Shown in pieces: positions 32,871-43,018 of a stretch of 61,144 nucleotides of DNA; position 1 is the stretch's first letter; each line of letters begins with the position of its first letter. The translations under genes were made by a program, and so were the position numbers. The notes below the pieces were generated by a model. It was given only the letters and a program-made list of their open reading frames with translations, searched no databases and had not been told where the DNA came from. The stretch is taken from assembly GCF_001426405.1 (NCBI RefSeq), contig NZ_LMEP01000001.1, positions 936,896 to 998,039 of the forward strand. The letters run 5' to 3'. This stretch comes from Streptomyces sp. Root1304. Its GTDB lineage: Bacteria > Actinomycetota > Actinomycetes > Streptomycetales > Streptomycetaceae.

Positions 32871-33551
32871 ATGCGGGACGCGTACCACGAGGAACTTGAC
32901 TCGATCGGCGAGGGCCTGGTCGAGATGGCCCGACTCGTCGGGTCGGCGATCGGGCGCGCCACGACGGCGATGCTCGACGCGGATCTGAAGCTCGCGGAGA
33001 GCGTGATCGCCGCGGACCAGAAGGTCGACGACCTCCAGCACGACCTGGAGGCGCGTGCGATAGCACTGCTCGCCCGGCAGCAGCCGGTGGCGACGGACCT
33101 GCGCATCGTGGTGACCTCGCTGCGCATGAGCGCCGACCTGGAGCGCTCGGGCGACCTGGCGCAGCACGTCGCGAAGCTGGCGCGGCTGCGGTTCCCCGAC
33201 ACGGCGGTGCCGCGGGACCTGCACGCGACCATCCTGGAGATGGGGCAGCTGGCGCAGCGCCTGATGGCCAAGGCGGCGGAGGTCATCATCACGAAGGACG
33301 TCGACCTGGCGCTCCAGCTGGAGCAGGACGACGACGAGATGGACCTGCTGCACCGGACGCTGTTCCAGCACCTGATCGACGACCGCTGGAAGCACGGCAT
33401 CGAGACGGCGGTCGACGTGACGCTGCTCGGCCGCTACTACGAGCGGTTCGCGGACCACGCGGTGTCGGTGGCGAAGCGGGTCGTGTACCTGGTGACGGGT
33501 GAGCACGCGGACGAGCTGCAGGCGGCGGACGCGCCGGTGGAGGGCGCGTAG
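32871..33551 (+). CDS. phoU: Phosphate signalling protein PhoU
   Basis: 226 residues, the standard length. Two repeats of a three-helix bundle, each with the metal-binding E/DxxxD-type motif; see LARQQPVATDLRIVVTSLRM, SGDLAQHVAKLARLR and GRYYERFADHAVSVAKRVVYLVTGE. PhoU links the Pst transporter to PhoR and keeps the kinase off when phosphate is plentiful. Divergent from phoR, behind PHO boxes, and followed by a terminator. Confidence 0.95.
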   Translation: MRDAYHEELDSIGEGLVEMARLVGSAIGRATTAMLDADLKLAESVIAADQKVDDLQHDLEARAIALLARQQPVATDLRIVVTSLRMSADLERSGDLAQHVAKLARLRFPDTAVPRDLHATILEMGQLAQRLMAKAAEVIITKDVDLALQLEQDDDEMDLLHRTLFQHLIDDRWKHGIETAVDVTLLGRYYERFADHAVSVAKRVVYLVTGEHADELQAADAPVEGA

Positions 33552-33587
33552 TTCCGCGGGTGCGGGGGCGCGCGGGGCGTGCCGGAG

Positions 33588-33618
33588 GGCGCACGGGCGC
33601 GAGGAACTCCCGTGCGCC
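33588..33618. terminator. Terminator after phoU
   Basis: Arms GGCGCACGGG and CCCGTGCGCC, loop of 11, 37 bp after the phoU stop. It separates phoU from the small cysteine-rich gene. Confidence 0.7.
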
Positions 33619-33689
33619 GTTGATGCGCCCGGCCGACTGGGCATGCACTGGGGAGAGACGACTCCGCGTCTCGTAAGGGAGGGATCCCC

Positions 33690-33842
33690 ATGTCCGATTC
33701 GCCCATCACGACGGACTCCACGCCGGAAGCGCCCCGCGAGGCGGTGCGCCTGCCCCTGCTGGGTGCCTGCGGGTGCGGCTCGGGCTGCGGCTGCGGCTGC
33801 CAGTCGGGGTCGCCGTGCCAGTGCGGTGGCTGCTCGGGCTGA
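33690..33842 (+). CDS. Tiny cysteine-rich protein (50 aa), metallothionein-like
   Basis: ATG 33690 follows AAGGGAGGG at ideal spacing. The frame codes a polar N-terminus (MSDSPITTDSTPEAPREAVR) and a C-terminal half with eight cysteines in 23 residues: CGC, GCGCGC, CQCGGC. The CxC and CxxC spacing resembles metallothioneins or other metal-binding peptides, but no family is assigned. It has no signal peptide. It sits directly after the phoU terminator in what I recall as a conserved location in streptomycetes. The gene is easily missed because of its size. Confidence 0.75.
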   Translation: MSDSPITTDSTPEAPREAVRLPLLGACGCGSGCGCGCQSGSPCQCGGCSG

Positions 33843-33910
33843 ACGGTGAGGGGCGGGATGCGGCGGTCGCCGCGTCCCGCCCCCTTCCCCTTCTCTGTGC
33901 CGAGTGCGTT

Positions 33911-34378
33911 CTACAGGTCGAGTACGCCGACGGTCTGGTCTCCGCTGGTCTCGCCGGTCGTACGGAAGCCGAGCCGACGGTAGAAGGCGCCGGGGCCGTC
34001 CTCGCCGGGTTCCCAGGTGACGTAGAACCGCTGTTCACCGCGCCGCAGCAGTTCCTCGCGGACGGCGTCGACGGCGAAGCGCCCGTACCCCTTGCCCTGG
34101 GCGTCGGCGGAGATGTTGAGCCGCCAGAGACCGCTGCGGTGGTCGTTGGGGTCCTTCTTCTCGTTCCACTGGATGTCGAGGAAGGCCATCAGGAAGCCGA
34201 CGAGCCGGTCGCCGTCGAAGATGAGCCGCGGCCAGGCGGTGTCGCCGTAGGCGTAGGCCTCGGCGAGGGAGCGGACGACAGGGGCGACGTTCCGCTCCTG
34301 GTGGGGGTGGACGCGCAGGGCGAGGGCGGCGTCGATGGTGGCGGGGGTGACCGGTTCCAGACGGAGTGACGTGCTCAT
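33911..34378 (-). CDS. GNAT N-acetyltransferase (SpeG/BltD-like)
   Basis: 155 residues. LRLEPVTPATIDAALALRVHPHQ opens the fold; VGFLMAFLDIQWNEKKDPNDHRSGLWRLNI is followed by the acetyl-CoA loop DAQGKGYGRFAVDAVREE and the C-terminal GAFYRRLGFRTTGE. The FxRLGF and WRLNI pattern is that of spermidine/diamine acetyltransferases. Monocistronic on the minus strand; convergent with the cysteine-rich gene. Confidence 0.85.
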   Translation of the reverse strand: MSTSLRLEPVTPATIDAALALRVHPHQERNVAPVVRSLAEAYAYGDTAWPRLIFDGDRLVGFLMAFLDIQWNEKKDPNDHRSGLWRLNISADAQGKGYGRFAVDAVREELLRRGEQRFYVTWEPGEDGPGAFYRRLGFRTTGETSGDQTVGVLDL

Positions 34379-34523
34379 GGCCTGGACGGTAGCCAGTCGG
34401 CGGGGCCGGCGCCGATGAATATCGGACGCCGGCCTGCCGTGCCCGTGGCGAGCGGTCGGGGTCGAACGGGCGAAGTGTCTTTCTGTCCCTACTGTCCTCT
34501 TACTGTCCGCGCTGCTGCCCGCC

Positions 34524-34874
34524 CTAGCGGACGAAGACCACCGAGCGGAGCTTGAGGCGGTCGGAGGCCGGGCGGCCGTGGGGGCGCAGCGTCCAGGAGT
34601 CGCCCGTGCAGTCGGGCCCGGTGAAGACGAGCGCGTACTCGTCGGTGTCGTTGTGCGGGGCGAAGGCAGGCTCGGAGGAGCCGGGGTCGGCGGCCTCGGC
34701 GAGCGTGATGCACACGTCGCTCGCCGGGTCGTGGAGCGTGATCCACTGCCGGTCGCCGCTGAAGCCGACGAACTGGTAGCTGAAGTCGCCGGTGGTGGCG
34801 TGGGCGGGGGCGGCCAGGGTGGCGGTGAGGGCGAGGGCGCCGCAGACGGCGGCGACGGAGTGGCGGAGACGCAC
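34524..34874 (-). CDS. Small secreted protein (116 aa)
   Basis: GTG start with a weak GAGAA site. Signal peptide VRLRHSVAAVCGALALTATLAAPAHA with likely cleavage after AHA. The mature 90 residues have two cysteines (DVCITLAEA, PDCTGDSWTLRP), which may bond, and a beta-rich pattern (FSYQFVGFSGDRQWITLHD). No named domain recognised. The following 145 bp downstream to 34379 and the upstream gap hold no other gene. Confidence 0.75.
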   Translation of the reverse strand: MRLRHSVAAVCGALALTATLAAPAHATTGDFSYQFVGFSGDRQWITLHDPASDVCITLAEAADPGSSEPAFAPHNDTDEYALVFTGPDCTGDSWTLRPHGRPASDRLKLRSVVFVR

Positions 34875-35049
34875 GAGGGTTCTCGTTTCGGTGGTTCGGC
34901 GGGCCGGTGGTTCGGGGGCGGCTACGGGAACGACCGAGGTCACCCGCCTCCACCTCCCCCTCACCTCTAGCCCCCTCCCCCACCGCGCACGCGGCGCATC
35001 GCAGCCGGAAGGTTTCGCCCTCACCCGTCCGGCCGAAGCGACGCCGGGG

Positions 35050-35721
35050 TTACGGCGTGAACACCTGCTCAAGGCGGTGGATGGCGCCGTCGTCGCCGAC
35101 CGTGTAGCGGAAGACCAGGCCCGAGTCGGGGTGGGCGTCGACCCAGTCGATCAGCTCCTGTACCCCGATCCGCCGGTTCTCGGTGCTGGTGACGACGGGG
35201 TTGGTGACGGTGACGTACGCGGCCTGGTCGAGGGCCCAGCGGCTCTCCTCGCCGGTGACGACGAAGGGAGCGCCGTCGCTGTCCGGGGAGCCGCAGCCCC
35301 AGGCGCCGTGCTGGAGGACGAGGTTGACCTTGCCGGTGCTGCCGTCGAGCTCCTCGATCCGGTAGAGCGCGATCTCGTCGGGGTCGACGTCGTCGGGCCC
35401 GGGCGTCGCGTCGACGCAGTCGGGGACGGGGGCGGCGGTCTTGGTCTTGGACTTGGCCTTGGACCTGGGCGCGGAGGACTTCTTCCCGGCGGGCTTGGTG
35501 ACCCCGGTGGTGGCGGGCTTCTTGACGGCCGGAGCGACGGTCGGACCGGCATCACCGGCATCACCGGCGGAGTCGGCGGAGCCGGGAGCGGCGGTGGCGG
35601 CGGGGGCGGTACGGGGTGCGCCGGAGGCGGAGGCGCCGCCCTGGCATCCGGTGAGCACGGCGGCCAGCGCGACGGCGGCGAGTGCGACGGCGGCGGGTCT
35701 GAGACGACGGTCGGCGTTCAT
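35050..35721 (-). CDS. Hypothetical lipoprotein (223 aa)
   Basis: Starts ATG 35721. Signal peptide MNADRRLRPAAVALAAVALA ending in the lipobox LTGC. Residues 25-100 are an Ala/Pro/Lys/Ser disordered linker (KKPATTGVTKPAGKKSSAPR). Residues about 100-223 form a compact domain (DEIALYRIEELDGSTGKVNL, VQELIDWVDAHPDSGLVFRY) with two cysteines. Likely anchored on the outer face of the membrane. Function unknown. Confidence 0.75.
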   Translation of the reverse strand: MNADRRLRPAAVALAAVALAAVLTGCQGGASASGAPRTAPAATAAPGSADSAGDAGDAGPTVAPAVKKPATTGVTKPAGKKSSAPRSKAKSKTKTAAPVPDCVDATPGPDDVDPDEIALYRIEELDGSTGKVNLVLQHGAWGCGSPDSDGAPFVVTGEESRWALDQAAYVTVTNPVVTSTENRRIGVQELIDWVDAHPDSGLVFRYTVGDDGAIHRLEQVFTP

Positions 35722-35895
35722 CGAGAAGTCCCCCTCTTCAACGGGCGGCCACCCACGCGACCACCCCCTGCCCGGAACGTAGCAACGCCGCGCCCCCGGC
35801 CACAGGACCCAGCCCCTCGATGTCACAGACCTGGTACGCCGCCAGAACACCCGCGGCACAACACCGCAGACGAACGCCCGCACGGGCACACGAAG

Positions 35896-35935
35896 AGGCC
35901 CCCGTCCCCGGGGGAAACCACGGGGACGGGGGCCT
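35896..35935. terminator. Terminator downstream of phosphoglycerate mutase
   Basis: Arm AGGCCCCCGTCCCCG, loop of 10, 15 bp stem, 39 bp past the stop of the minus-strand gpm gene. Confidence 0.85.
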
Positions 35936-35973
35936 GCTCGTGCGTCAGGGGTGCGTCAGGGGGTACGTCAGGG

Positions 35974-36732
35974 CTACTTCTTGCCCTGGTTCTTGACCGC
36001 CTCGATGGCCGCCGCCGCGGCCTCCGGGTCGAGGTACGTGCCGCCCGGGTTCAGGGGCTTGAAGTTCTCGTCCAGTTCGTACGCGAGCGGGATGCCCGTC
36101 GGGATGTTGAGGCCCGCGATGTCCGCGTCCGAGATGCCGTCCAGGTGCTTCACCAGGGCGCGGAGGCTGTTGCCGTGGGCGGCGACCAGGACCGTGCGGC
36201 CGGCCAGGAGGTCCGGGACGATGTTGTCGTACCAGTAGGGGAGCATCCGCTCGACGACGTCCTTGAGGCACTCGGTCCGCGGGCGCAGCTCCGGCGGGAT
36301 CGTCGCGTAGCGGGCGTCGCGCGCCTGCGAGTACTCGCTGTCGTCCGAGAGCGCCGGCGGCGGGGTGTCGTACGAGCGGCGCCACAGCATGAACTGCTCC
36401 TCGCCGAACTCGGCGAGCGTCTGCGCCTTGTCCTTGCCCTGGAGCGCGCCGTAGTGGCGCTCGTTCAGGCGCCAGGAGCGGTTGACCGGGATCCAGTGGC
36501 GGTCCGCGGACTCCAGCGCGAGCTGGGCGGTGCGGATCGCGCGCTTCTGGAGGGAGGTGTGCAGCACGTCGGGCAGCAGACCGGCGTCCTTGAGCAGCTC
36601 GCCGCCGCGCGTCGCCTCCTTCTCACCCTTCGCGGTGAGGTTCACGTCCACCCAACCGGTGAACAGATTCTTCTCGTTCCACTCGCTCTCGCCGTGGCGG
36701 AGGAGGATCAGCTTGTACGGTGCGTCGGCCAT
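35974..36732 (-). CDS. gpmA: 2,3-bisphosphoglycerate-dependent phosphoglycerate mutase
   Basis: 252 residues from ATG 36732. The catalytic phosphohistidine motif is [36 protein letters not shown] and RRSYDTPPP are family signatures, and the second histidine is in [16 protein letters not shown]. It interconverts 3- and 2-phosphoglycerate in glycolysis. Monocistronic; in streptomycetes usually a neighbour of mshA and this MFS gene. Divergent from the MFS transporter. Confidence 0.95.
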   Translation of the reverse strand: MADAPYKLILLRHGESEWNEKNLFTGWVDVNLTAKGEKEATRGGELLKDAGLLPDVLHTSLQKRAIRTAQLALESADRHWIPVNRSWRLNERHYGALQGKDKAQTLAEFGEEQFMLWRRSYDTPPPALSDDSEYSQARDARYATIPPELRPRTECLKDVVERMLPYWYDNIVPDLLAGRTVLVAAHGNSLRALVKHLDGISDADIAGLNIPTGIPLAYELDENFKPLNPGGTYLDPEAAAAAIEAVKNQGKK

Positions 36733-36856
36733 GCGTACGAGCCTAATGGACCTCTGACGATTGACGCGCGCCGTCAATTCGCTGGCGTCCGGCACCTGAG
36801 ATGCGTAAGTTACGACTGCCGTTAGTGGGACTTACATCTTCAGGGGGCCGCCACAC

Positions 36857-38149
36857 ATGTCCATCGACTCGCTCAGACGATCAGCACGCGAGACGGTTTC
36901 CGGGCTCCCGCAGGGCTTCTGGTGGCTCTGGCTGTCGACCCTGGTCAACAGGACCGGCGCCTTCGTCCTGACGTTCCTCTCCCTCTATCTGACGGTCGAG
37001 CTCGGACACTCCGCCTGGTTCGCCGGTCTCGTCGTCGCCCTCCACGGCCTCGGCGGCGTCGCGGGCTCCCCGCTCGGCGGCGCGCTCACCGACCGCTGGG
37101 GCCGCCGCCCCACCATGATCACCATGCACCTCGCGGCCGCCGCCTGCGCCGCCGCCCTCGCCGTCGTCACCAGCGCCTGGGCCATCGCGACCGCCGTCCT
37201 CCTCATGGGCGTCGCCATGCAGGCCGTCCGCCCCTCCATCAACGCCACCATCGCCGACATGGTCCCCGCCCACGAGGTGCGCCGGGCGTACTCCCTCAAC
37301 TACTGGGCCCTCAACCTCGGCTTCGCCATCGCCTCCATCGGCGGCGGCGCCGCGATCTTCCTCGGCTACCGCACCCTCTTCGTCGTCGACGCCGTCGCCA
37401 CCACCCTCTGCGCGGTCATCGTCTTCCTCCGGCTCCCCGAGACCCGCCCCGAGGCCCGCACCGACAAGGCCGGCGCACCCGTCGTCGAGGCGAAGGTGAG
37501 CATGCTCACCGTGCTGCGCGACGCCCCCTTCCGCACCCTCGTCCTGCTCAACCTCTTCGTCTGCCTCGTCTTCACCGCCCCCTGGATCGGCCTGCCGCTC
37601 ACCATGGCGGACAAGGGCCTCTCCCCCTCCTCGTACGGCGTCGTCATCGCCGTCAACGGCATCGTGATCGTCGGCTTCCAGCTGCTCGTCAACAAGCTGA
37701 CCGACAAGCGCTCCCCCGTCGTCCTGCTCACCCTCTCCTCCCTCCTCTTCGCCCTCGGCACCGGCGCCACCGCCCTCGCGGGCTCCTCCGTGGTGGCCTT
37801 CGCCGCGACCGTCGTCGTCTGGACCGTCGGCGAGATGATCCACGTCCCCACCAACGCCGCCGCCACCGCCCGGCTCGCCCCCGAGCACGCCCGCGGCCGC
37901 TACCAGGGCGTCATGGGCATGTCCTGGGCCGTCGCCGGGTTCGTCGCCCCGATCGGCGCGGGCGCGATCGTCGGAGGCCCGGGCCCGACCGTCCTCTGGG
38001 CGGCGACCTTCGCGATCGGCGTCATCGCCGCCGTCGGGTACTCCATCCGGCTGCGGAAGGCCCTCTGCGAGGAGCCCGAGGAAGACGTGGTCACCGTCGG
38101 CACCACCGGCACCACCGGCACCGAGCAGCCCGCGCCCGTCAGCGCCTGA
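36857..38149 (+). CDS. MFS transporter
   Basis: 430 residues with about 12 membrane helices. Motif A between helices 2 and 3 is GGALTDRWGRRPTMIT, and the helix 4-5 region is VAMQAVRPSINATIADMV. A central cytoplasmic loop (PETRPEARTDKAGAP) and a Thr/Gly-rich tail (TTGTTGTEQPAP) complete it. The family is drug:H+ antiporter-like, substrate unknown. The 3' end overlaps the convergent beta-helix gene by 11 bp. Confidence 0.87.
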   Translation: MSIDSLRRSARETVSGLPQGFWWLWLSTLVNRTGAFVLTFLSLYLTVELGHSAWFAGLVVALHGLGGVAGSPLGGALTDRWGRRPTMITMHLAAAACAAALAVVTSAWAIATAVLLMGVAMQAVRPSINATIADMVPAHEVRRAYSLNYWALNLGFAIASIGGGAAIFLGYRTLFVVDAVATTLCAVIVFLRLPETRPEARTDKAGAPVVEAKVSMLTVLRDAPFRTLVLLNLFVCLVFTAPWIGLPLTMADKGLSPSSYGVVIAVNGIVIVGFQLLVNKLTDKRSPVVLLTLSSLLFALGTGATALAGSSVVAFAATVVVWTVGEMIHVPTNAAATARLAPEHARGRYQGVMGMSWAVAGFVAPIGAGAIVGGPGPTVLWAATFAIGVIAAVGYSIRLRKALCEEPEEDVVTVGTTGTTGTEQPAPVSA

Positions 38150-39791
38150 GGGCGCGCTGCGCCTCGTACAGGTTCCCCGGCCGTACCGATCCCGGGCTTC
38201 CGTACGCCTCCACGCGCGCGTGGAGGTCGCCCCGGAAGTCCGGGACATCGGTCTGGTCGAAATCGCGGACCTCGCTGATGCCCACCGTCGCGCTGTACGG
38301 CGCGACGGTGTCGATCTTCACCAGGCCCGCCCGGCCATTGGTGACCGTCACGTTCCAGTGGGCGAACCGGGCCCCGTACAGCGGGCCCGCAGAACCGTCG
38401 CCGCCGTGCCGGCCGTTGTTCTCCACCGTGATCTCCGTCCGTACGTTCGCGAACGGCATGCCCCGGTGGGTGTCGAAGGTGCCCATCTCCATCACCCCGC
38501 GCGACCAGACGTTGTGGCTGGACAGGCCCTCGACGTTGATGCCGTGCAGCTGGGTACCGGCCGGGGCCGGGACCGTCCGGGCGGCGATGCGGAAGTCCTC
38601 GACCAGGTTGTCGTGCGCGCCCTCCCGGCAGAAGTACGGGTGGTGCGAGCCGCGCCCCTCCACCCGCGTCCGGCGCAGGGTGCAGGCGGAGGCGGCGACG
38701 AGGCCGAAGCCGTTGTCGACGTGCCGGACCACCACGTCCTCCGCCCAGCAGTCGTACGCGCACTGGAAGACGACCCCGTTGTAGCCCTGGTCGAGCAGAT
38801 GGGGTGACTGCGGGGTCTCGACGGCCTCCAGGGTCAGCCCGACGACCCCCGAGTGGGTGAGCGGCGCCACCCCTGAGACGAGTCGGGGGTCCCACTCGGG
38901 GCGTACGTCGAGGGGGAGCGGGCGTTCCAGGGTGACCCTCCCGCCCCGTACGTCGGTGATCCGCACGGGCCACTCGTAGGGGACGTAGCTGGTCAGCTTC
39001 GTCTTGTCGTCCCAGGCGTACGCCTCCGGGCCCGGGCCGCCGCCCGCCATGTGCTCCAGGAGGGTGTGCCCGGCGTCGTCGGCCAGCCGGAGGACGACCA
39101 GTCGACCGCGCGTCAGGGCGGAGGGGTCCTCGACGGTCACCGAGCGGTCGCCCCTGCGGGCCGGGCGGACGGCGGTGAGCGTGGTCCACTCGTCGCGCCG
39201 GTTGCCGGTCCAGCCCTCGAAGGGCCAGGCCCGGTCCCGTACCGCGGCCACCAGGGAGGCGTGCCGGGCCTGCGGCGACAGCCAGATCAGGCCGCCGGCC
39301 CACGACCAGGACGACTTGTCGCCGCCGTACCGCGACCCGTACGGGCCGATCAGTTCCGTGAGGCTGCGGGTGGCGATCAGGGTCGTACGGCCGGAGCCCG
39401 CGCCCCGCAGGACGACACCGCTGTGGCCGATCCGGAGGTAGTCGTCGATCCGGTACGTGCCCGGCGGCAGGAGGACCGTGCCGCCGCCGCGCTCCCCGGC
39501 CGCGGCGAGGGCCCGGTTGATCGCGGGGGCGGAGTCGCCGGAGCCGTCGGGGGTCGCCCCGTAGGTGACGGCGTTCGCGACGACGGGCGGACGGGGCGAG
39601 CGGCGGGCACCCGCGTGGGCGCCGGCCCGGCCCACGTAGGGGATCTGAGGGTGGGTGTAGGGGGCCGCCTCGAACTCCCGCCAGAGGGGCGTGGGGTGAG
39701 GGGGGCCGGCGGGGAGGGTGAAACCGGTCGTGCCCGCCGCTCCCGCCACCGCCGCCGCACCGCCGACGAACTGCCTTCTGCTGAGTGCCAT
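38139..39791 (-). CDS. Tat-exported right-handed beta-helix protein (pectate-lyase-like fold)
   Basis: 550 residues from ATG 39791; GTG 39809 is an upstream alternative. The N-terminus has a twin-arginine signal SRRQFVGGAAAVAGAAG. From residue about 72 (VTYGATPDGSGDSAPAINRALAAAG, then TVLLPPGTYRIDDYLRIGHSG) it shows the pectate lyase 3/exo-polygalacturonase-like beta-helix start. Many later turns follow. A secreted polysaccharide-active enzyme is likely, but catalytic residues could not be assigned. Monocistronic. Confidence 0.8.
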   Translation of the reverse strand: MALSRRQFVGGAAAVAGAAGTTGFTLPAGPPHPTPLWREFEAAPYTHPQIPYVGRAGAHAGARRSPRPPVVANAVTYGATPDGSGDSAPAINRALAAAGERGGGTVLLPPGTYRIDDYLRIGHSGVVLRGAGSGRTTLIATRSLTELIGPYGSRYGGDKSSWSWAGGLIWLSPQARHASLVAAVRDRAWPFEGWTGNRRDEWTTLTAVRPARRGDRSVTVEDPSALTRGRLVVLRLADDAGHTLLEHMAGGGPGPEAYAWDDKTKLTSYVPYEWPVRITDVRGGRVTLERPLPLDVRPEWDPRLVSGVAPLTHSGVVGLTLEAVETPQSPHLLDQGYNGVVFQCAYDCWAEDVVVRHVDNGFGLVAASACTLRRTRVEGRGSHHPYFCREGAHDNLVEDFRIAARTVPAPAGTQLHGINVEGLSSHNVWSRGVMEMGTFDTHRGMPFANVRTEITVENNGRHGGDGSAGPLYGARFAHWNVTVTNGRAGLVKIDTVAPYSATVGISEVRDFDQTDVPDFRGDLHARVEAYGSPGSVRPGNLYEAQRALRR

Positions 39792-39934
39792 GAACCTGAG
39801 CCCTTTCACATGTATGAACGGTGTTCAGATCTGCGTTGGGCGAGAGCATGACAGCAGAAGCCCCCTGCGGGAAGGGACCGGGAAGAGGGGAGAGTGAAGA
39901 GGAGGAAGCAGGGGGAAGAGGAGACCGGGAAAGG

Positions 39935-40453
39935 TCAGTCGCCGAGCTGCCCCGACGGCTTCTCCGACGGCTTCTGGGTCAGGTTCTTGAACGCGTCGAG
40001 GTTCCGCGTCGACTCGCCGCGCGAGACCCGCCACTCGTACTCGCGCCGGATCGCCGACGCGAACCCCAGCTCCAGGAGCGTGTTGAAGTCGCCGTCCGCC
40101 GCCTCCAGGACCGAGCCGAGCAGCCGGTCCAGTTCCTCGGGCGTGACGGCGGAGAGCGGGAGCTTGCCGGCGAGGTAGACGTCGCCGAGGCCGTCGACCG
40201 CGTAACCCACCCCGTACAGCTTGAGGTTGCGTTCGAGCAGCCAGCGGTGGACGCCCGCCTCGTTCTCGTCCGGGTGGCGGATGACGAAGGCGTTGAGGGA
40301 GAGGGAGTGGCGGCCCGCCCGGAGCGACAGCGTGGTGAACAGCTTGCGCGTGCCCGGGAGCTTCACGACGTACGAGCCGGGCTCCGGGGACTCCCAGTCC
40401 AGCTCCGCGTCGTTGAAGGTGTCCTCGATGATCCGCCGAACGTCCTCAGCCAT
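39935..40453 (-). CDS. YbjN domain-containing protein
   Basis: 172 residues. The YbjN fold (type III secretion chaperone-like) is seen in [43 protein letters not shown] and [29 protein letters not shown] charged C-terminal tail ends [12 protein letters not shown]. Role unknown; possibly a chaperone or stress-related factor. Its start overlaps the mshA stop by 8 bp, a conserved pairing in streptomycetes, so it is co-transcribed with mycothiol biosynthesis. Confidence 0.88.
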   Translation of the reverse strand: MAEDVRRIIEDTFNDAELDWESPEPGSYVVKLPGTRKLFTTLSLRAGRHSLSLNAFVIRHPDENEAGVHRWLLERNLKLYGVGYAVDGLGDVYLAGKLPLSAVTPEELDRLLGSVLEAADGDFNTLLELGFASAIRREYEWRVSRGESTRNLDAFKNLTQKPSEKPSGQLGD

Positions 40454-41813
40454 GGTGGGAGCGTACGCGACGGCGGTTCTCGCGCAGCCGGTGGTCGTGC
40501 ATGGCGGCCGTGTACACGTCCGCCGTCCCCGAGGCCGCCGTGTCCCAGCCGAAGGACCCCGCGTGCAGGGCCGCCGCCGCGCCCATCCGGTCCACGAGCG
40601 AGGGGTTCGCCACGAACCGGCCCAGCGCGCGGGCGTAGTCCGCCGGGTCGTGCCCCTGGACGAGGAAGCCGGTCGTGTCGTCCCGTACGGCCACGGGCAG
40701 ACCGCCGACCGAGGCCGCCACCACCGGGGTGCCGGCCGCCTGCGCCTCGATGGCGACCAGGCCGAAGGACTCGCTGTACGAGGGCATGACGAGGACGCTC
40801 GCCGCGCGGAACCAGTCCGCGAGCCGGTCCTGGCCGACCGGCGGGTGGAAGCGCACGACGTCCGCGATGCCGAGCCGGGCGGCCAGCTTCTGCAGCCCCT
40901 CCGGCTTCGCGAGACCGCTGCCGCTCGGGCCGCCGACCACCGGCACGACCATGCGCGAGCGCAGCGACGGGTCCTGGTCGACGAGCAGCGCGGCGGCCCG
41001 GAGCAGGATGTCCGGCGCCTTCAGCGGCTGTATGCGGCCGGCGAAGACCGGGATGAAGGCGTCCTGCGGCAGCCCGAGCCGGGCACGGGCGGCGGCGCGG
41101 CCGTCGGCCGGACGGAAGCGGTCCAGGTTCACGCCCGGGTGGACGACCGCGACCTTGCCGGGGTCGGCCTCGTAGAAACGGGCCAGCTCGTCGGCCTCCT
41201 CGGCCGTGTTCGCGATCAGCCGGTCGGCGGCGGAGACGATCTGCGTCTCCCCGATCACCCGGGCCGCGGGCTCGGGGGTGTCGCCCTCGGCGAGCGCCGC
41301 GTTCTTGACCTTCGCCATGGTGTGCATGGCGTGGACGAGCGGGACGCCCCAGCGCTCGGCGGCGAGCCAGCCGACGTGGCCGGAGAGCCAGTAGTGGGAG
41401 TGGACGAGGTCGTAGTGGCCGGGGCGGTGGCCCGCCCACGCCTGCATCACGCCGTGCGTGAAGGCGCAGAGCTGCGCGGGCAGCTCCTCCTTGGCCAGGC
41501 CCTCGTAGGGGCCGGCGTCGACGTGCCGGACGAGGACGCCGGGGGTCAGCTCGACGACCGGGGGCAGGCCGCCGGTGGTGGCCCTGGTGAAGATCTCGAC
41601 CTCGATGTCGATGGCGGCGAGTCGTCTCGCCAGCTCGACGATGTAGACGTTCATGCCGCCCGCGTCGCCCGTCCCCGGCTGGTGCAGTGGGGAGGTGTGG
41701 ACGCTGAGCATGGCCACGCGGCGCGGGGTGCGGTTCCGGCCGGGGAGCCGGAGCCGGGCCGGAGCCGGATGCCGGTGCCGGGTTCCGGCGAACCGGGACA
41801 CGTACTGGCTCAC
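40446..41813 (-). CDS. mshA: D-inositol-3-phosphate glycosyltransferase MshA
   Basis: 455 residues from GTG 41813, chosen for its GGAAGGA ribosome site and because VSQYVSRF matches MshA starts I remember; an in-frame ATG at 41882 is possible. A GT-B enzyme of family GT4: [69 protein letters not shown], and the E-x7-E motif [20 protein letters not shown]. It makes GlcNAc-inositol phosphate, the first step of mycothiol, the main thiol of actinobacteria. Ends in RRRVRSHHG like other Streptomyces MshA. Confidence 0.95.
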   Translation of the reverse strand: MSQYVSRFAGTRHRHPAPARLRLPGRNRTPRRVAMLSVHTSPLHQPGTGDAGGMNVYIVELARRLAAIDIEVEIFTRATTGGLPPVVELTPGVLVRHVDAGPYEGLAKEELPAQLCAFTHGVMQAWAGHRPGHYDLVHSHYWLSGHVGWLAAERWGVPLVHAMHTMAKVKNAALAEGDTPEPAARVIGETQIVSAADRLIANTAEEADELARFYEADPGKVAVVHPGVNLDRFRPADGRAAARARLGLPQDAFIPVFAGRIQPLKAPDILLRAAALLVDQDPSLRSRMVVPVVGGPSGSGLAKPEGLQKLAARLGIADVVRFHPPVGQDRLADWFRAASVLVMPSYSESFGLVAIEAQAAGTPVVAASVGGLPVAVRDDTTGFLVQGHDPADYARALGRFVANPSLVDRMGAAAALHAGSFGWDTAASGTADVYTAAMHDHRLRENRRRVRSHHG

Positions 41814-42048
41814 GTCGGCGGTCCTTCCGCTCGGGGCTGACACATGCCGGCCCTTCGGGGCCGGACACGTCGGCCTTGACATGTCGGGGCTGTGCTCGGC
41901 GCCGCGGGCATGACGGCGGGAGGGCGTGGTGCGCCCTCCGGCCCGGTCAACACCGGAATGGGTCCTTTCATTTCCTTCACCGGTGTCGCTTTGCCAATTA
42001 ATTACCGGGGTGCGCCGCCCCTCACCCCCACCCCGTAACCTTTTCGGC

Positions 42049-42840
42049 ATGGCCCCGCGCACCACCCGCCCCGTCGGCAACCCGACCCGCGGGACCACCA
42101 ACCCCAACCGGCTGCGCCGCATGGACCGCTGGATCGCCGCCGTCCACGGCCCCGCCCTGCGCCGCTCCCCCGAGCCGCCGCTCGCCGTGGACCTCGGATA
42201 CGGGGCCGCCCCCTGGACCGCCGTCGAGCTCCTGGCCCGGCTGCGCACCGCCGAACCCCGTACCCGCCTCTACGGGATCGAGATCGAACCCGCACGGGTC
42301 GAGGCCGCGAAGCCCTACGAGCACGAGGGCCTCTCCTTCCTGCACGGCGGCTTCGAGGTCCCGGTACCCGGCAGGGTCACCCTGATCCGGGCCGCGAACG
42401 TGCTGCGCCAGTACGACGAGGAGCAGGTCACGGCCGTCTGGCGGCGACTGTGCGGGCGGCTCGCGCCCGGCGGACTGCTCGTCGAGGGGACCTGCGACGA
42501 GATCGGACGCCGGCACGTGTGGGTGGCGCTCGACGCGGACGGGCCCCGGACGGTGACCTTCGCGACCCGGCTCGGCTCGCTGGAACGCCCCTCCGACCTC
42601 GCGGAGCGGCTGCCGAAGGCGCTCATCCACCGCAACGTGCCGGGCGAGCCGGTGCACGCGTTCCTGCGGGACTTCGACCGGGCGTGGGCGGCGGCGGCCC
42701 CGTACGCCTCGCTCGGCGCGCGGCAGCGGTGGATCCGCTCCGTCCGCGACCTGGCGGCGGACTGGCCGCTCACGGACGGGCCCCGGCGGTGGCGCCAGGG
42801 CGAGGTGTCGGTGCGGTGGGAGGCGCTGGCGCCCCGATGA
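42049..42840 (+). CDS. Class I SAM-dependent methyltransferase-like protein
   Basis: 263 residues. Motif I is [20 protein letters not shown], followed by [17 protein letters not shown] and [20 protein letters not shown]. The C-terminal half is [19 protein letters not shown]. Motif I is DLGYGAAP rather than the usual DxGxGxG, so cofactor binding is likely but unproven. Substrate unknown. Conserved position next to mshA; divergent from it. Confidence 0.75.
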   Translation: MAPRTTRPVGNPTRGTTNPNRLRRMDRWIAAVHGPALRRSPEPPLAVDLGYGAAPWTAVELLARLRTAEPRTRLYGIEIEPARVEAAKPYEHEGLSFLHGGFEVPVPGRVTLIRAANVLRQYDEEQVTAVWRRLCGRLAPGGLLVEGTCDEIGRRHVWVALDADGPRTVTFATRLGSLERPSDLAERLPKALIHRNVPGEPVHAFLRDFDRAWAAAAPYASLGARQRWIRSVRDLAADWPLTDGPRRWRQGEVSVRWEALAPR

Positions 42841-43018
42841 GGCTCCCCCGGCCCCCGCTCCCCGCCCCCTGACCCCCTCTTTCCCCAACTCCCGCTGAAT
42901 TTCCCCTACGTCGGGAACGCCACGCGCGCACCACGCGTCCCCCGTGAGGGAAACAGGCCCGACAGGCCCCGGTTTCCCCTGTTGCTTTGCGGTTTCGCAT
43001 GGCACTATCGCCAAGGTC

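Noticed and set aside
36800..36860. Small ORF with two TTA codons before the MFS gene
   Set aside because: No ribosome site and no codon bias; chance frame in a promoter.
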